Shown one piece after another: positions 33,108 through 40,547 of a stretch of DNA of 40,547 nt; position 1 is the stretch's first letter; each line of letters opens with the position of its first letter. The position numbers and the translations under genes were made by a program. The stretch lies in NCBI GenBank assembly GCA_035292425.1, contig DATDQD010000096.1, forward strand, positions 1-40,547, in the 5' to 3' direction. The notes under the pieces were generated by a model, which was not told the origin of the DNA, made no database searches, and saw only the letters and a program-made list of their open reading frames with translations. Source of the stretch: SZUA-254 sp035292425. GTDB lineage: Bacteria > Bacteroidota > Ignavibacteria > UBA10030 > SZUA-254.

Positions 33108-35006
33108 ATGTCTGATCATGTGAAATTCGTCAACCTCGAATGGCTTGATTCAAATTTTCCCTGCATGGCTGCCTGCCCCGTTCATACGGAAGCGGGCCGG
33201 TATGTAGCGCTGATCGAAGAAGGTCGGTACCGGGAAGCATATCACGTCGCCCGGCGTCCAAATCCGTTTGCTTCGATCTGCGGACGCATCTGCGCGGCGC
33301 CGTGTGAGCCCGCATGCCGGCGCGGCAAGGCTGATCAACCCATTGCCATCCGTGCGCTGAAACGCTTTGTGTGTGAACGCTTCGGAGTCGAAAGCATGAT
33401 CGACCTCGAAAAATTGAAAGAGGTCTTCGGCAAAACGGTGAGGAAGAATGGTATTAAAGTCGCCGTCCTGGGCGCCGGACCCGCAGGACTTTCCTGCGCT
33501 CATGATCTCGCCCTGTTGGGCTATGAGGTAACGGTATTTGAAGCCCAGTCGGTTGCCGGAGGAATGTTGAGACTCGGTGTTCCGGAGTACCGCCTCCCCC
33601 GGGAACTGATCCGGCTTGAGGTCAACGGTATTCTCAGTCTCGGAGTCGAACTTAAACTGAACTCTGCCATCGGCCGGAATTTTACACTATCCGACCTCGA
33701 AGAGCAGGGCTATCGCGCCATCTTTATCGCAATCGGCGCTCACAAGAGCCGTGACCTGCGAATTGAAGGTGTCGAGCTTGACGGTGTCCTCCGGGCCGTC
33801 GACTTTCTCCTTAATGTGAACCTTGGCTACCGTGTCGAATTGGGGAACAAGGTCATCGTGATCGGCGGCGGCAATGTGGCGATCGATGTCGCCCGGACGG
33901 CTGCCCGGCAGGATACAATCGAGGTCGGTCATGTAACGGAAGTGGCCGAGGCGCTGGATGTTGCCCGCTCGGCTGTTCGCTTCGGCGCGAAGGAAGTGCA
34001 CATGGTTTGCCTCGAAGACTGGCGGGAGATGCCTTCTTCACGGGAGGAAATCACCGAAGCATTGGAAGAACGGATTCAGATCCATCCGCGCAAAGGTCCG
34101 GGCAAAATCATCGGACACAACGGCCGCGTTGTGGGATTTGAAACGATCGATTGTGTATCGGTCTTCGATGAACAGGGCCGCTTCAATCCGAAGTTCGCTC
34201 CGGGCACGGAGAAGTTCATGGAAGCCGATACGGTGATCATGGCGATCGGTCAGACATCCGACCTTTCATGGATTCGACCCGAAGATAAAATCGGGATCAC
34301 CCCACGGAACACCATCAAAGTCGATCCGCGCACCCTCGCCACTACAGCACCCGGCATCTTCGCGGGCGGCGATGTCTCGTTCGGTCCACGAAATGCCATC
34401 GATGCGGTCGCCAACGGAAAAAAAGCAGCTGAATCCATTCACCGGTATATCACGGGGAACGATGCTCAGCGAATCGCCCCGGAGTCCGGTGATCGTGATG
34501 TGGAAATCGTTGTCTACGACAAGGCACACTGTAACCGTGAGTGGGGCTATGAGAAGAAACACCGCATCCCCATTCCGTCACTGGCGATCGATCGGCGCAT
34601 CGGGGTTGCGCAGGTGGAGCTCGCGTACACCGAACACCAGGCCCGGGAGGAGGCGTCCCGCTGTCTCCACTGCTGGATCAATACTATTTTCGAGGCAGAG
34701 GGCGAGGGAACCGGAACGGAGTGCATTCTCTGCGGCGGATGTGTGGATATTTGCCCCGAGAACTGTATCGATCTCGTTGTGCTCGATCGGGTCGATGTTG
34801 ATCAATCGATGATCGTCGAACTTGAAAATGAATATGACGTCGTGCTTACAGGAGAAACCGAAACGTCGACGGGTTCGGTCATGATCAAAGATGAAGACAT
34901 TTGCATCCGTTGCGGACTCTGTGCGATGCGCTGTCCAGTCGGATGCATTACCATGGAAGGATACACCGTTTCGCTGACAAAACCCGAGGTAACGATTGGC
35001 CATTAG
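33108..35006 (+). CDS. GltD-like FAD/NAD(P)-dependent oxidoreductase with Fe-S domains
   Basis: A 632-residue cytoplasmic protein. The start at 33108 is chosen over 33102 because GGGAG is correctly spaced. The N-terminal Fe-S domain (FPCMAACPVHTEAGRYVALI, ICGRICAAPCEPACRRG) matches the glutamate-synthase-small-subunit type. The FAD site is VLGAGPAGLSCAHDLALLG and the NAD(P) site VIGGGNVAIDVARTA; VDPRTLATTAPGIFAGGDVS is the classic FAD-closing motif. The C-terminus adds two 4Fe-4S clusters of ferredoxin type (CILCGGCVDICPENC; CIRCGLCAMRCPVGC). No glutamate synthase large subunit lies nearby. Placed just before the Rieske and cytochrome b genes, it probably passes electrons between NAD(P)H and the membrane complex. 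I recall similar oxidoreductases in Rieske/cytochrome b clusters of anammox planctomycetes. Confidence 0.93.
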   Translation: MSDHVKFVNLEWLDSNFPCMAACPVHTEAGRYVALIEEGRYREAYHVARRPNPFASICGRICAAPCEPACRRGKADQPIAIRALKRFVCERFGVESMIDLEKLKEVFGKTVRKNGIKVAVLGAGPAGLSCAHDLALLGYEVTVFEAQSVAGGMLRLGVPEYRLPRELIRLEVNGILSLGVELKLNSAIGRNFTLSDLEEQGYRAIFIAIGAHKSRDLRIEGVELDGVLRAVDFLLNVNLGYRVELGNKVIVIGGGNVAIDVARTAARQDTIEVGHVTEVAEALDVARSAVRFGAKEVHMVCLEDWREMPSSREEITEALEERIQIHPRKGPGKIIGHNGRVVGFETIDCVSVFDEQGRFNPKFAPGTEKFMEADTVIMAIGQTSDLSWIRPEDKIGITPRNTIKVDPRTLATTAPGIFAGGDVSFGPRNAIDAVANGKKAAESIHRYITGNDAQRIAPESGDRDVEIVVYDKAHCNREWGYEKKHRIPIPSLAIDRRIGVAQVELAYTEHQAREEASRCLHCWINTIFEAEGEGTGTECILCGGCVDICPENCIDLVVLDRVDVDQSMIVELENEYDVVLTGETETSTGSVMIKDEDICIRCGLCAMRCPVGCITMEGYTVSLTKPEVTIGH

Positions 35007-35018
35007 GAAGGAATGATC

Positions 35019-35510
35019 ATGAACGAAGAGCATGCCCGCGGAAAGCATACCACCGGACTTACCACGCGCCGCTATTTTCTCGAAGTCGTCGGGGGCGGCG
35101 CCATCGGCATTGCCGCCGCCGGCAGTGTTGTCCTGACCGCACAATTTCTCTCCCCCAATGTTTTGCTCGAACCTTCATTGAAATTCAAGGCCGGTTCTCC
35201 GGAGAATTATGCACCAGCATCCGTCACGTTGCTGAAAGAGCAGAAGGTCTTCATCGTCCGGGCACGAGAAGGCTATTTCTATGCTCTGTCCGCGATCTGC
35301 ACGCATCTCGGCTGTATTGCGAACTGGAAGCCGGAAGACGGCATCATCGCCTGTCCTTGTCACGGCAGCAAGTTCGGACAGGATGGAAAAGTTCTCGACG
35401 GGCCTGCGCCGGGACCATTGCCGAGGTTTTCCATGACCCTGGATGAACAGGGGCGACTGGTTATTGACAAAGGTGTCCCGGGAGGTGAAGAAGAAATTTT
35501 AAAGGTGTAA
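35019..35510 (+). CDS. Rieske [2Fe-2S] protein
   Basis: A 163-residue Rieske subunit. The start at 35019 is preferred because GAAGGA then has a 6-nt spacer; ATG 35013 would touch it. The N-terminal membrane anchor with a twin-arginine-like lead (TTRRYFLEVVGGGAIGIAAAG) is typical of Tat-exported Rieske proteins. The cluster-binding boxes are CTHLGC and CPCHGSKF, with two Cys and two His ligands, followed by the Pro loop GPAPGPLPRF. It would take electrons from quinol at the Qo site or, in reverse, deliver them. It lies 12 bp after the flavoprotein gene and 10 bp before cytochrome b. Confidence 0.96.
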   Translation: MNEEHARGKHTTGLTTRRYFLEVVGGGAIGIAAAGSVVLTAQFLSPNVLLEPSLKFKAGSPENYAPASVTLLKEQKVFIVRAREGYFYALSAICTHLGCIANWKPEDGIIACPCHGSKFGQDGKVLDGPAPGPLPRFSMTLDEQGRLVIDKGVPGGEEEILKV

Positions 35511-35520
35511 GGGATTGACG

Positions 35521-36231
35521 ATGAAAAAAATGTTTGAACGGATCTTCCGAACCCAGGTGTGGCGCTCGATGTTCCGTCACGGTGTGCCGGACTCCAACCG
35601 CACACGCGCCGAAATGATATTCTATAATTTCTTCCTGCATGTCCACCCGACGAAGGTACGAAAGCGATCCGTGAGATTCGCCTACACGTGGGGACTCGGC
35701 GGAATATCAATGGGCTTGTTCATCGTTCTCACGCTCACCGGGGCGCTGCTGATGCTCTACTATCGTCCATCGGTACCGCAAGCGTATATGGACATGAAGG
35801 ACTTGGAATTCGTGGTTTCTTCCGGTCAATTCTTAAGGAACATGCACCGCTGGGCCGCGCATGCCATGGTAGCGGTTGTTTTTCTCCACATGCTTCGGGT
35901 CTTTTACACGGGTTCGTACCGCCCCCCGAAAGAATTCAATTGGGTCATCGGCGTTCTTCTTCTGGTCTCGACGATCCTCCTGAGCTACACCGGATACCTC
36001 TTACCGTGGGATCAACTATCGTTCTGGGGAATCTCCGTCGGAACCAACATGGTGAGAGCGATGCCGTTCGGGCTGGGGGAAAAGATTTCGTTTCTCCTGC
36101 TGGGCGGGAATGTCGTGGGTGAAAATGCGCTCGTAAGGTTTTACGTCCTGCACTGTTTCATCATCCCCCTGATAGCGGTGATACTGATGGGAATCCATTT
36201 TTGGAGAGTGCGGAAGGACGGCGGGGTATGA
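35521..36231 (+). CDS. Cytochrome b N-terminal subunit (cytochrome b6-like)
   Basis: A 236-residue integral membrane protein with four helices. The ATG at 35521 is preceded by AAGGGA. Heme ligands are the His pair in NMHRWAAHAMVAVVFLH (13 residues between) and the pair in LHCFIIPLIAVILMGIH (14 residues between). The 14-residue spacing and the split layout indicate the b6f-like branch. At the place where plant b6 has the extra-heme cysteine (YCLGG), this protein has TWGLGG, so the third covalent heme is absent. LSYTGYLLPWDQLSFWG is the Qo-side motif. It works with the Rieske protein and the next gene as a quinol-cytochrome c type complex. Confidence 0.95.
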   Translation: MKKMFERIFRTQVWRSMFRHGVPDSNRTRAEMIFYNFFLHVHPTKVRKRSVRFAYTWGLGGISMGLFIVLTLTGALLMLYYRPSVPQAYMDMKDLEFVVSSGQFLRNMHRWAAHAMVAVVFLHMLRVFYTGSYRPPKEFNWVIGVLLLVSTILLSYTGYLLPWDQLSFWGISVGTNMVRAMPFGLGEKISFLLLGGNVVGENALVRFYVLHCFIIPLIAVILMGIHFWRVRKDGGV

Positions 36232-36281
36232 CAGGATTATCACAAGCCGATCCCCGACGGTGGATCATCGAATGAGCGATC

Positions 36282-36980
36282 ATGGACAAAGATTTTACCA
36301 TCGACACGAGCCCCGACAGTAAAAAAACACCCAGGCGGATAGCGTTCGTCAAAAGTCGAACCGCAGCCCGGGTGAACATTGATGACGAAGAGATGGTGAT
36401 GACATTCCCCAATCTCGTCATCAAGGAGGTCATCGCCTTTCAAATCATGGTTATCATTCTTGCCGTCATATCGTTACTGGTGGATGCACCCCTGGAGTGG
36501 ATTGCAAATCCCGAACATACGCCGAACCCGGCAAAGGCACCATGGTATTTTCTCGGACTGCAGGAGCTGTTGCATTATTTCCCCCCCGTGGTAGGCGGTG
36601 TGATCCTCCCCGCGCTCGCAATCATCGCGTTGATCGTGATCCCATACTTTCGGATCAATATCAAACGCGAAGGTCTCTGGAAAAAACATAGGAAACGAAT
36701 GTTCATCGGCGTCATCGTAGTTGTTGGAATTTTATCGCTTGTCCTCGTCGCGTTCAAAGTGTTTTCCCTGCTGATCCCGACGCTGGCAGTTACCGCCATG
36801 ATGCTCATCCCGTATTTTTCCAGGAAAGAAGCCGGTCTCGTCGGCTGGCTTGGTTCCCGTCCCCTTTCATGGTGGATCATGACGTGGTTCATCATCATCG
36901 CCGTCGTTCTTACGACAATCGGTACACTGTTCCGGGGCCCGGAGTGGAGCTGGACGGTCCCCTGGGAAGGAATATATTGA
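36282..36980 (+). CDS. Cytochrome b C-terminal subunit (subunit IV-like)
   Basis: A 232-residue membrane protein with about five hydrophobic segments, longer than plant subunit IV (about 160). After a polar N-terminus of about 45 residues come a first helix (IAFQIMVIILAVISLLVDAPL), the sequence NPAKAPWYFLGLQELLHYF, and a helix (GVILPALAIIALIVIPYF). The Qo motif PEWY reads APWY here, so the catalytic glutamate of that motif is not in its standard place. KAPWYFLGLQE occurs in other bacterial Rieske/cytochrome b complexes, as far as I recall. Extra C-terminal helices follow. The gap to the previous gene is 50 bp and the ribosome site is weak. Confidence 0.92.
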   Translation: MDKDFTIDTSPDSKKTPRRIAFVKSRTAARVNIDDEEMVMTFPNLVIKEVIAFQIMVIILAVISLLVDAPLEWIANPEHTPNPAKAPWYFLGLQELLHYFPPVVGGVILPALAIIALIVIPYFRINIKREGLWKKHRKRMFIGVIVVVGILSLVLVAFKVFSLLIPTLAVTAMMLIPYFSRKEAGLVGWLGSRPLSWWIMTWFIIIAVVLTTIGTLFRGPEWSWTVPWEGIY

Positions 36981-36981
36981 G

Positions 36982-38925
36982 GTGCCGGGCCTTATGAAAT
37001 ATTTTGCGGCTTCGAGTCTGACGTTTCTGATCGTCCTTGCCATTGTGCCGGTCAAAGATTATTTCCGTGAGTGGAAGCGGTATCAATACGAATACAACGA
37101 TCTCATCAAGACGCTGCCGCAGCGCGTCAAACCGGCAGACATCGGCATCAAACAGCTCTGGGTGAGAAACCTTGAGAAAATTGATCGCTGCGTCACTTGT
37201 CACCTCGGTTTAAAGGAGGAAGCCCTGCGCGCATCACGTCAACCGTTCCGGACGCACCCCCACATCTACCACGACATTGAAGAGTTCGGCTGCACGATTT
37301 GTCACGAGGGTCAGGGTCTCTCGACGACATTCAAAGAATCCGTCGGCAGAGTGAAGTACTGGGACAGGCCCATCTTTCCACGCGAATTCATGGAGGCCTC
37401 ATGCGCCAAGTGTCATAAAGAAAAGCGGGTCCCACAAGCACCGATCCTCACGTCGGGTCGAAAGCTCATTGAAGAGTCCAACTGTGCGGGCTGCCACACG
37501 ATCGACGGTTACCCTAAACATTGGATTCCCGCTCTTGACGGTATAGGATCGAAGGTGAACCGGACCTGGCTGGTGAATTGGCTGAAGAACCCGAAAGCGT
37601 ATTTCGCCGGGACGAAAATGCCAAATTTCATGTTGTCGAATGAGGAATCAAATCTCCTGGCCGACTTTCTGATGACATTCACCAAATTTCCCGGGGGGGT
37701 TGTATTACATCCAGTCCCGATTCAACTGGCGGTTTCGACTGATGCAGAGAGAGAGAAGTCGATCGATCTCGGCTCGACACGATTTCGGGAAGCCCGCTGT
37801 ATCAGTTGTCATCCTGTTAACGGGAAAGGAGGATCCGGGGCGACCGATCTTGGTAAGGTCGCCGATAAGGTCGACATGAAATGGCTGTTTAATTATGTTC
37901 AGAGCCCCAAACGGCTTCAGCCGGGCGTCGAAATGCCGAGATACCGTTTTAACGAAAATGAGCTTGCCGGAGTTGTCGCCTACATGCAGAGTGAGTTCAC
38001 GGAAGGGGAAACAGGGGAAAATACGTCTTACGCGCGCGACCCGGCATTTTATGAAAAAGGTCTTGCATTGTACAAGAAATACAACTGCAGCGGATGCCAC
38101 CAACTCGGGGGGATGCTGAAAGCGGAAGAGATGGCGCCGGAACTCACCTTTGTCGGCGACAAGAAAATCTACGAGATTGATTTCGGCGAGTCGACAATCG
38201 GGCAATCGCTTCCCGCGTATCTCTTCACAAAACTCAAAGCCCCCCGTTCTTTCTCGTCCTCCATGAAGATGCCCAGCTATGAATTCAGCGACGAGGAGGC
38301 GCAGGCTGTCACAACGGCCTTACTCGGCAACATCAGTGACCAGTTACCCGGGGAATTCATCGTCCGTCCGGCTCAGGTCAGATCCTACCAACCTCAGGGA
38401 GAATTTGGCAAGTTGGTGGATGATCTGGCGTGTTTTGGATGTCACACGATGTTCGGGCGGGGCAGATTGATCGCAACCGATCTGACACTCGAAGCGAGCC
38501 AGGCTCAGAGAAAATGGATAGAAGATTACTTCAAAGTGCCGTATTCACTCCGACCGGTCTTGACTGATAGGATGCCGAACTTGTTCCTGTCGGAGTCAGA
38601 AATCAGGGTGCTGGTCGACTATATGGAACAGGTATTCCTTGCAGATAGCCTGGAGCGTCACATCGAGATCGATGAGACCAAAATCGCAAAAGGGGAAATC
38701 CTGTATTTCGAAAAGTACGGCTGTCATGCATGTCACCAGCTCAGACAGAAAGGCGGATATGTCGGCCCCCCCCTGGACAAGATCGGTTCCAGACTGAAAC
38801 CAAATTGGATTTTCCACTGGCTGAAAAACCCCCGGGCCTTTAAGCCGGAATCGATCGAGCCCGACAATCATTTATCGGATGAAGAGGCTGAGGCGCTAAC
38901 GGCGTTTCTCATGACGGTTCAGTGA
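36982..38925 (+). CDS. Membrane-anchored octaheme c-type cytochrome
   Basis: About 647 residues from GTG (36982); an ATG four codons in (36994) fits the helix start MKYFAASSLTFLIVLAIVPV equally well. After this anchor, eight CXXCH sites occur: CVTCH, CTICH, CAKCH, CAGCH, CISCH, CSGCH, CFGCH, CHACH. The first three sit close together. The last five each head a cytochrome c module with a closing pattern (for example MPNFMLSNEE, MPRYRFNENE, MPSYEFSDEE, MPNLFLSESE), in which the Met is the likely axial ligand. In the fifth module the equivalent IEPDNHLSDEE lacks Met. It follows the cytochrome b gene by 1 bp and would accept from or feed the Rieske/cytochrome b complex. Confidence 0.93.
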   Translation: MPGLMKYFAASSLTFLIVLAIVPVKDYFREWKRYQYEYNDLIKTLPQRVKPADIGIKQLWVRNLEKIDRCVTCHLGLKEEALRASRQPFRTHPHIYHDIEEFGCTICHEGQGLSTTFKESVGRVKYWDRPIFPREFMEASCAKCHKEKRVPQAPILTSGRKLIEESNCAGCHTIDGYPKHWIPALDGIGSKVNRTWLVNWLKNPKAYFAGTKMPNFMLSNEESNLLADFLMTFTKFPGGVVLHPVPIQLAVSTDAEREKSIDLGSTRFREARCISCHPVNGKGGSGATDLGKVADKVDMKWLFNYVQSPKRLQPGVEMPRYRFNENELAGVVAYMQSEFTEGETGENTSYARDPAFYEKGLALYKKYNCSGCHQLGGMLKAEEMAPELTFVGDKKIYEIDFGESTIGQSLPAYLFTKLKAPRSFSSSMKMPSYEFSDEEAQAVTTALLGNISDQLPGEFIVRPAQVRSYQPQGEFGKLVDDLACFGCHTMFGRGRLIATDLTLEASQAQRKWIEDYFKVPYSLRPVLTDRMPNLFLSESEIRVLVDYMEQVFLADSLERHIEIDETKIAKGEILYFEKYGCHACHQLRQKGGYVGPPLDKIGSRLKPNWIFHWLKNPRAFKPESIEPDNHLSDEEAEALTAFLMTVQ

Positions 38926-39012
38926 ATGAACGCATTTGAAATGTACTCCACGCCAATCAAAGCGGAGATTACGGGAGGTGTGCGACGCGATGTGCATGCA
39001 CAATTCGGCGAT

Positions 39013-39441
39013 ATGAAAATCTATCGTGGAATAACCCGTCTCAGAATAGTGCCAGCGGTCTGTTTATCATTGAGCATCGTATGTTGTTCAGAGAACCGTT
39101 CACATTCAGAGGACAAGACATCCGTAAAGGACTTGCGAACGTTGCTCACCTACGAGGAGCGACAAGGCAAACAACTTTATACTAAGTATTGCGCCGTCTG
39201 CCACGGTCAGGAAGGGAAAGGCGATGGTTTCAATGCCTTCAATTTGGACACGAAACCAAGGGATTTTACCGATTCCATCTACATGAACGCGCTGAGCGAT
39301 GAGAGACTGATCGAGACAATCAATGAGGGTGGAAGAGGTGTTAATCGATCTTCCCTCATGCCGTCGTGGAATGGAAGCTTGAAGAGTGTGGAAATAGATT
39401 ATGTCGTATCGTACATCCGCCGGTTCAGGTATTCAGATTGA
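39013..39441 (+). CDS. Small monoheme cytochrome c
   Basis: A protein of about 142 residues from the ATG at 39013, with a hydrophobic exported N-terminus (MKIYRGITRLRIVPAVCLSL, then SIVCCSEN, perhaps a lipoprotein site). One heme site CAVCH occurs in GKQLYTKYCAVCHGQEGKGD, with Met in SSLMPSW as probable sixth ligand and a C-terminal helix (SVEIDYVVSYIRRF). It is a class I cytochrome c. An in-frame ATG directly after the previous stop (38926) would add 29 residues without a ribosome site. It is the last gene of the redox operon and a likely soluble or anchored electron carrier. Confidence 0.88.
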   Translation: MKIYRGITRLRIVPAVCLSLSIVCCSENRSHSEDKTSVKDLRTLLTYEERQGKQLYTKYCAVCHGQEGKGDGFNAFNLDTKPRDFTDSIYMNALSDERLIETINEGGRGVNRSSLMPSWNGSLKSVEIDYVVSYIRRFRYSD

Positions 39442-39535
39442 TGCATCATCACCCTCCCATATTCTCTGATAGTGATTGGTTCATCCACTTCATATATCGG
39501 CAGAAAATCATCGAAGGGTCATTAAACCTTACCGG

Positions 39536-39742
39536 TCATATTATTTCTCGTAGGACATTGAATCCGCGCGTGATCTGCCCCCGATCACCCTCCGCCCGGT
39601 AGCGTGCCGGCAACCGGTAGAGCTGACGGGTCCCCAGCCCCAGGGTGGTGGCAGCTTCGTCAACCGTGAGCCGACGGGCGTTCACCTGCCCGATCGACTT
39701 CAAGCGATCTCGTTCGTTGGCGCTCATCGTCAGTATGCGCAT
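39536..39742 (-). pseudogene. Truncated transposase, N-terminal helix-turn-helix remnant (ISNCY-like)
   Basis: A 68-residue open frame, TMSANERDRLKSIGQV, then RRLTVDEAATTLGLGTRQLY and RYRAEGDRG. This is the start of an ISNCY-type transposase (pattern MSxxERDRLKVIxxVxxxRLxxxEAAxxLGLSxRQxxRLxxRYRxEG). After RAEGDRG the similarity stops and the frame ends within 14 residues; the catalytic core is gone. It is therefore a decayed insertion sequence, not a functional regulator. Confidence 0.65.
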
Positions 39743-39771
39743 CTTTCCGGGTCTCCATCCTGTGGTGGAAT

Positions 39772-39850
39772 GCCCGAAATTGCCACTTTATACGGACATT
39801 TCTATCGAGTCCAAAACCTGACATTTTTAAAGAGTTACGACACAGTTGGT
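39772..39850. mobile_element. Probable terminal region of the decayed insertion sequence
   Basis: Just upstream of the transposase remnant, two near-identical 16-nt sequences, GACATTTCTATCGAGT (39795-39810) and GACATTTTTAAAGAGT (39820-39835), lie 25 bp apart with 13 of 16 bases the same. They resemble transposase-binding subterminal repeats. No matching opposite end was found in the window. The rest of the gap 39442-40127 shows no convincing gene. Confidence 0.4.
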
Positions 39851-40083
39851 ATGCTTTCGGGGTCGCGGTATTGACTTTCTCAGGTATGGACCGTACCTTC
39901 CCAGTATCCGGTTTCTCATCGCTCATCATCCGGATATCGTAACTCCGAGCATTTCTCCTTCCCGGCCTGTGAGGCTGTGGAAATCCTGTCGGCACGCAGA
40001 TCTCCTTTCATGCGGGATCATCTTGTAACAGAGCTCATCCGGCCTCCCGGGACGGCGGACTGATCATCTCGAAAAAGTTCTTC

Positions 40084-40117
40084 TCATCATATATCATTTA
40101 TCATTCATCATATATCA
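40084..40117 (+). repeat. Two 13-bp direct repeats, 21 bp apart, before the last gene
   Basis: TCATCATATATCA occurs exactly at 40084-40096 and 40105-40117. The 21-bp period equals two helical turns. The second copy touches the AGGAGG ribosome site (40117-40122) of the gene at 40128. It could be an operator or simple AT-rich intergenic repetition. Confidence 0.5.
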
Positions 40118-40127
40118 GGAGGCTATC

Positions 40128-40547
40128 ATGAGAACATGCCTGTTGATTTTGTGTGTTCTACTCCCCTTCGCACCATCCTTCGCCCAGATGGATCCCGACT
40201 CCACCGAGCTCCTCTATACCGGCTATCTCATGGCCGACATGGAGACGCCCGTTGACCGGGACCTCACCGGACCGGAGCCCTATTTCTCACTCGTGGGCGA
40301 CACCGTCTATCCGGTCAGCGTGGTCCGAAACCACGCGTCGGCTCCACGGCTCGTCATCGTCCAATGCAATATCTTCAACGTCCTCGTCCCCTTCCCGCCT
40401 GTTTATACTGACAGCGACACGGTCATGATCGGGGCCATGACCGACCGGACCATCGTGCACGCCCCGTGGATCGATCCGCCCGGGCCGGGGATGGAGGGCG
40501 ACGCGCTCGAGTCGGGCACCTTCGGCGGTGAATGGCAAAAAGGAAAC
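40128..40547 (+). CDS. Secreted protein of unknown function (3'-truncated by window end)
   Basis: The frame is open from the ATG at 40128 to the window end (140 codons) with a strong AGGAGG site 5 nt before it. The signal peptide MRTCLLILCVLLPFAPSFAQ predicts export. The mature part (MDPDSTELLYTGYLMADMET..., then DRDLTGPEPYFSLVGDTVYP and a proline/glycine-rich stretch) looks beta-rich; I do not recognise a family. A T9SS cargo is possible given the genome, but the C-terminus is not available. Confidence 0.8.
   Translation, partial: MRTCLLILCVLLPFAPSFAQMDPDSTELLYTGYLMADMETPVDRDLTGPEPYFSLVGDTVYPVSVVRNHASAPRLVIVQCNIFNVLVPFPPVYTDSDTVMIGAMTDRTIVHAPWIDPPGPGMEGDALESGTFGGEWQKGN

Overview
The window looks like chromosomal DNA of a fairly GC-rich free-living bacterium of the Fibrobacterota-Chlorobiota-Bacteroidota group. 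Ignavibacteriota or a relative (Kryptonia, KSB1, Calditrichota) is my best guess. The main evidence is four large secreted proteins ending in the type IX secretion (Por) sorting domain, with the wording NYPNPFNPST followed by a VRIFDxxGRE-type beta sandwich and a final KMxLxK/R. The DUF3857/transglutaminase pair, DUF3160 and the secreted DUF4965-type protein fit the same group. This placement is inference from protein style, not from a marker gene.

Layout. Positions 2-1882: C-terminal part of a tricorn-like protease, closed by a good terminator. 2104-3249: AAA/DUF4143 ATPase. 3263-3460: relic of a vanadium haloperoxidase C-terminus. 3474-11918, minus strand: YihY membrane protein, glutaminase-like secreted protein, MATE exporter and two coupled DUF3857/transglutaminase paralogues. 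12124-12618, plus strand: two small TTG-start genes, an RRM protein and a YegP-like protein. 12638-19348, minus strand: three T9SS cargo proteins. 19631-25279, plus strand: a 1882-residue parallel beta-helix T9SS cargo. 25438-26201: a small conserved-looking protein overlapping a nucleotidyltransferase-like gene.

The most interesting part is 26584-39441, all on the plus strand. It starts with a membrane histidine kinase and an overlapping NtrC-type sigma54 activator. Next come a TTTACAC-N8-GTGTAAA inverted repeat and, about 100 bp further on, a near-consensus -24/-12 promoter. Downstream lie a stand-alone receiver protein, an outer-membrane monoheme cytochrome fused to a beta-barrel (Cyc2-like layout), a cupredoxin-like periplasmic protein, a GltD-like FAD/NAD(P)/Fe-S protein, a Rieske protein, a split cytochrome b, an eight-CXXCH membrane cytochrome and a monoheme cytochrome c. 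I read this as a regulated electron-transfer island. It would link the outer membrane and periplasm to a Rieske/cytochrome b complex that may also exchange electrons with NAD(P)H. Direction of flow and substrate cannot be told from sequence.

The right end (39442-40127) holds a decayed insertion sequence, followed by the start of a secreted protein cut by the window edge. No rRNA, tRNA or CRISPR array was seen.
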